From Adiantum capillus-veneris (taxonomy: Eukaryota > Streptophyta > Polypodiopsida > Polypodiales > Pteridaceae), in contig CM043962.1 in the NCBI GenBank assembly GCA_014529385.2, positions 130,273,074 to 130,337,073 of the forward strand: a stretch of 64,000 bases of DNA, written 5' to 3'. The notes beneath the pieces are model-generated. The model had not been told where the DNA came from. It worked only from the letters and a program-made list of their open reading frames with translations, and did no database searches. A program made the translations under genes and the position numbers. Positions 62,740 to 64,000 of this stretch are shown one piece after another (within the stretch, counting starts at the first letter, position 1; each line of letters starts with the position of its first letter).

Positions 62740-63120
62740 GCCGTCGGAGCCGTATGTGGCGGAATGTGCCGTCGAAGCCCACATTGGAGAAAATCGTCGA
62801 AGTCGATGTCTTCTTCCGCCGCTGGGCGGGAGTGCGCTAGCCGAGTAGCCGTCTGACCGGTGTCGAAACCGATGTTGGAACGTCTAGTCTCCGATGGTCG
62901 AGGCCGATGCGAAACGTCGAGAAGAACGCTAAGGTCGAGCCGCTAAATCAATGTCGTAAACTGATGCCAATAGCCGATGCTCGAAGCCATACAGGAGTAA
63001 TGCCGAGAAAAAACGTCAAAACCGGTGTCAAAACCGGTGCCGATGCAGCCTCCAGCCGTCGAGCGGAAGTCTTCGATGCTGAGGAGAATGCTGATGTCGG
63101 GCCGATGCCGGGTGATGCCC
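62740..63120. repeat. Degenerate GTCGAAGCCGATG repeat
   Basis: About eight GTCGA and eight CGATG motifs alternate over 380 bp (GTCGAAGTCGATG, GTCGAAACCGATG, GTCGAGGCCGATG and similar). CpG-rich. Confidence 0.75.
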
Positions 63121-63179
63121 AAGCTTACTCGCCAAGGCTCACAAACGCCGCAAACGCCTCTGTTTGTGCGCGTGAGCGC

Positions 63180-63460
63180 ACGCCAGAAAAAGAGGGCTCT
63201 CTCTCTACCTCTCACTCGCTTGCTATCTCTCTCTCTCACTCGATTGCTATCTCTCTGTCACTCGCTTGCTATCTCTCTCTCTCACTCAATTGCTATCTCT
63301 CTGTCACTCGCTCTCAATCTCTCTCGCTTGCTATCTCTCTCTCTCACTCGAGAAAAAGAGGGCTCTCTCTCTACCTCTCACTCGCTTGCTATCTCTCTCT
63401 CTCACTCGATTGCTATCTCTCTGTCACTCGCTCTCAATCTCACTTAGTCTCTCAGCGTGG
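63180..63460. repeat. CT-rich minisatellite with ~165-bp duplication
   Basis: Units of CACTCGCTTGCTATCTCTCTCT and CACTCGATTGCTATCTCTCTGT type, about 20-24 bp. A block starting GAAAAAGAGGGCTCTCTC occurs at 63186 and again at 63351. Open frames here are repeat translations. Confidence 0.92.
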
Positions 63461-63499
63461 AGTGTGTGAGAGCGGGTCAAGAAACGGGGTCCGGGGAGT

Positions 63500-63500
<1 letters not shown>

Positions 63501-63556
<56 letters not shown>
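63501..63556 (+). repeat. G56 homopolymer
   Basis: 56 uninterrupted G. The length may be inexact, because such runs are error-prone in sequencing and assembly. Confidence 0.85.
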
Positions 63557-63558
<2 letters not shown>

Positions 63559-64000
63559 TGGCTACGTGGGAACCCACCCTTGCACACAAGGTGTGCTTGA
63601 TTGAAATTTAAAAAAAAAGAACCAATTTTGACTACAAGAACTGACGAAGCTGGCGACTATCAGAGACTTGATGGCAGGTCGGTGTGTGTGTGTGTCTGTG
63701 TCTACACACACAAGCAAGAGGTTTTTGCTCTACCAGCTCTGCTCGACTTGCAGCTGGCCATCGATTGCCTTGCACGACACTTTCTTCCCCCAATCCTTGC
63801 TCACGGGCTCTGTTTCATTGCGCGTTGCCCGGTACTTGCTGCTGCTGCCCGTGACTCGCTACCCGAATTAAGCTCCAAATTTCCCAATTGTCTTGGTTTC
63901 TACTGTTGCGATGCCGTGGGGTGTGTGTGTGTGTGTGTTATACACACCACAGCTCCAAACTCCTGCTTGCTCCCGGGTGTACTCACCCTCTCATTCCCCT
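63557..64000. other. Unassigned right end
   Basis: No gene recognised. Short (TG)n/(CA)n runs at 63681-63712 and 63920-63950 each form a small TGTGTG...CACACA hairpin. Confidence 0.6.

Noticed and set aside
62907-63611. 234-residue frame ending in a poly-Gly run
   Set aside because: Composed of the CGATG repeat, the CT minisatellite and the G56 run.

Overview
The window looks like a heterochromatic or intergenic stretch of a land-plant nuclear genome. It holds layered long-terminal-repeat (LTR) retrotransposons, a LINE fragment, a Copia fragment, long CT/GT microsatellites and low-complexity DNA. I see no convincing ordinary host gene, rRNA, tRNA gene or CRISPR array. The plant origin follows from the element types: Ty3/gypsy elements of the Athila/Tat-like branch with a tRNA-Asp-type primer-binding site, and chromoviruses with tRNA-Met-type primer-binding sites and C-terminal chromodomains. 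The species cannot be told from the sequence.

Region 1 (1-18.6 kb). An old, broken Athila/Tat-like gypsy element (gag at 1.6-2.6 kb, protease at 2.9-3.2 kb) was split by a younger 13.4-kb element (3166-16594). The younger element has two 562-bp LTRs of about 98% identity and a GCTAT target duplication; the old pol resumes at 16.6-18.6 kb. The young element is the most interesting object in the window. It carries gag, four zinc knuckles, a DGGA protease, an acidic spacer, RT, RNase H and integrase. After integrase, in the same frame, come a second retropepsin-like (DTGA) domain and a tail with four W-V/I-P-K motifs. A purine-tract/TATA module and a separate 140-residue ORF follow. Several stops and frameshifts make this copy defective.

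Region 2 (18.6-25.8 kb) is non-coding: CT/GT microsatellites and an inverted-repeat element (about 190-bp arms, 22307-22916) between direct repeats of about 119 bp.

Region 3 (25.8-36.1 kb). Two direct LTRs of one family ('LTR-A') flank an internal gag-protease-RT piece that lies in the opposite orientation. That piece is split by a chromovirus (28201-34242; 250-254-bp LTRs, GTATC target duplication, CGTTTT-rich leader). A decayed integrase follows.

Region 4 (36.1-40.3 kb) is built of a second LTR family ('LTR-B'). It includes a roughly 1.2-kb near-perfect palindrome and an internal segment with unrecognised ORFs.

Region 5 (40.3-43.5 kb) has a LINE zinc-finger fragment, then an LTR-A with its polypurine tract and chromodomain, all on the minus strand.

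Region 6 (43.5-55.3 kb) is another Athila/Tat-like pol on the plus strand, interrupted by a young minus-strand chromovirus (45563-54563; about 1.7-kb LTRs, about 99% identical).

Region 7 (55.3-64 kb) has a C-rich tract, an LTR-B fragment, two related minus-strand gag pseudogenes, a Copia gag-protease fragment, CpG-rich and CT-rich minisatellites and a 56-base G run.

The genes do not form a host pathway. Each intact set (gag, protease, RT/RNase H, integrase, with or without chromodomain) is the copying machinery of one element, and nearly all are disabled. Percent identities were counted by eye, and domain names rest on motif recognition without database searches.
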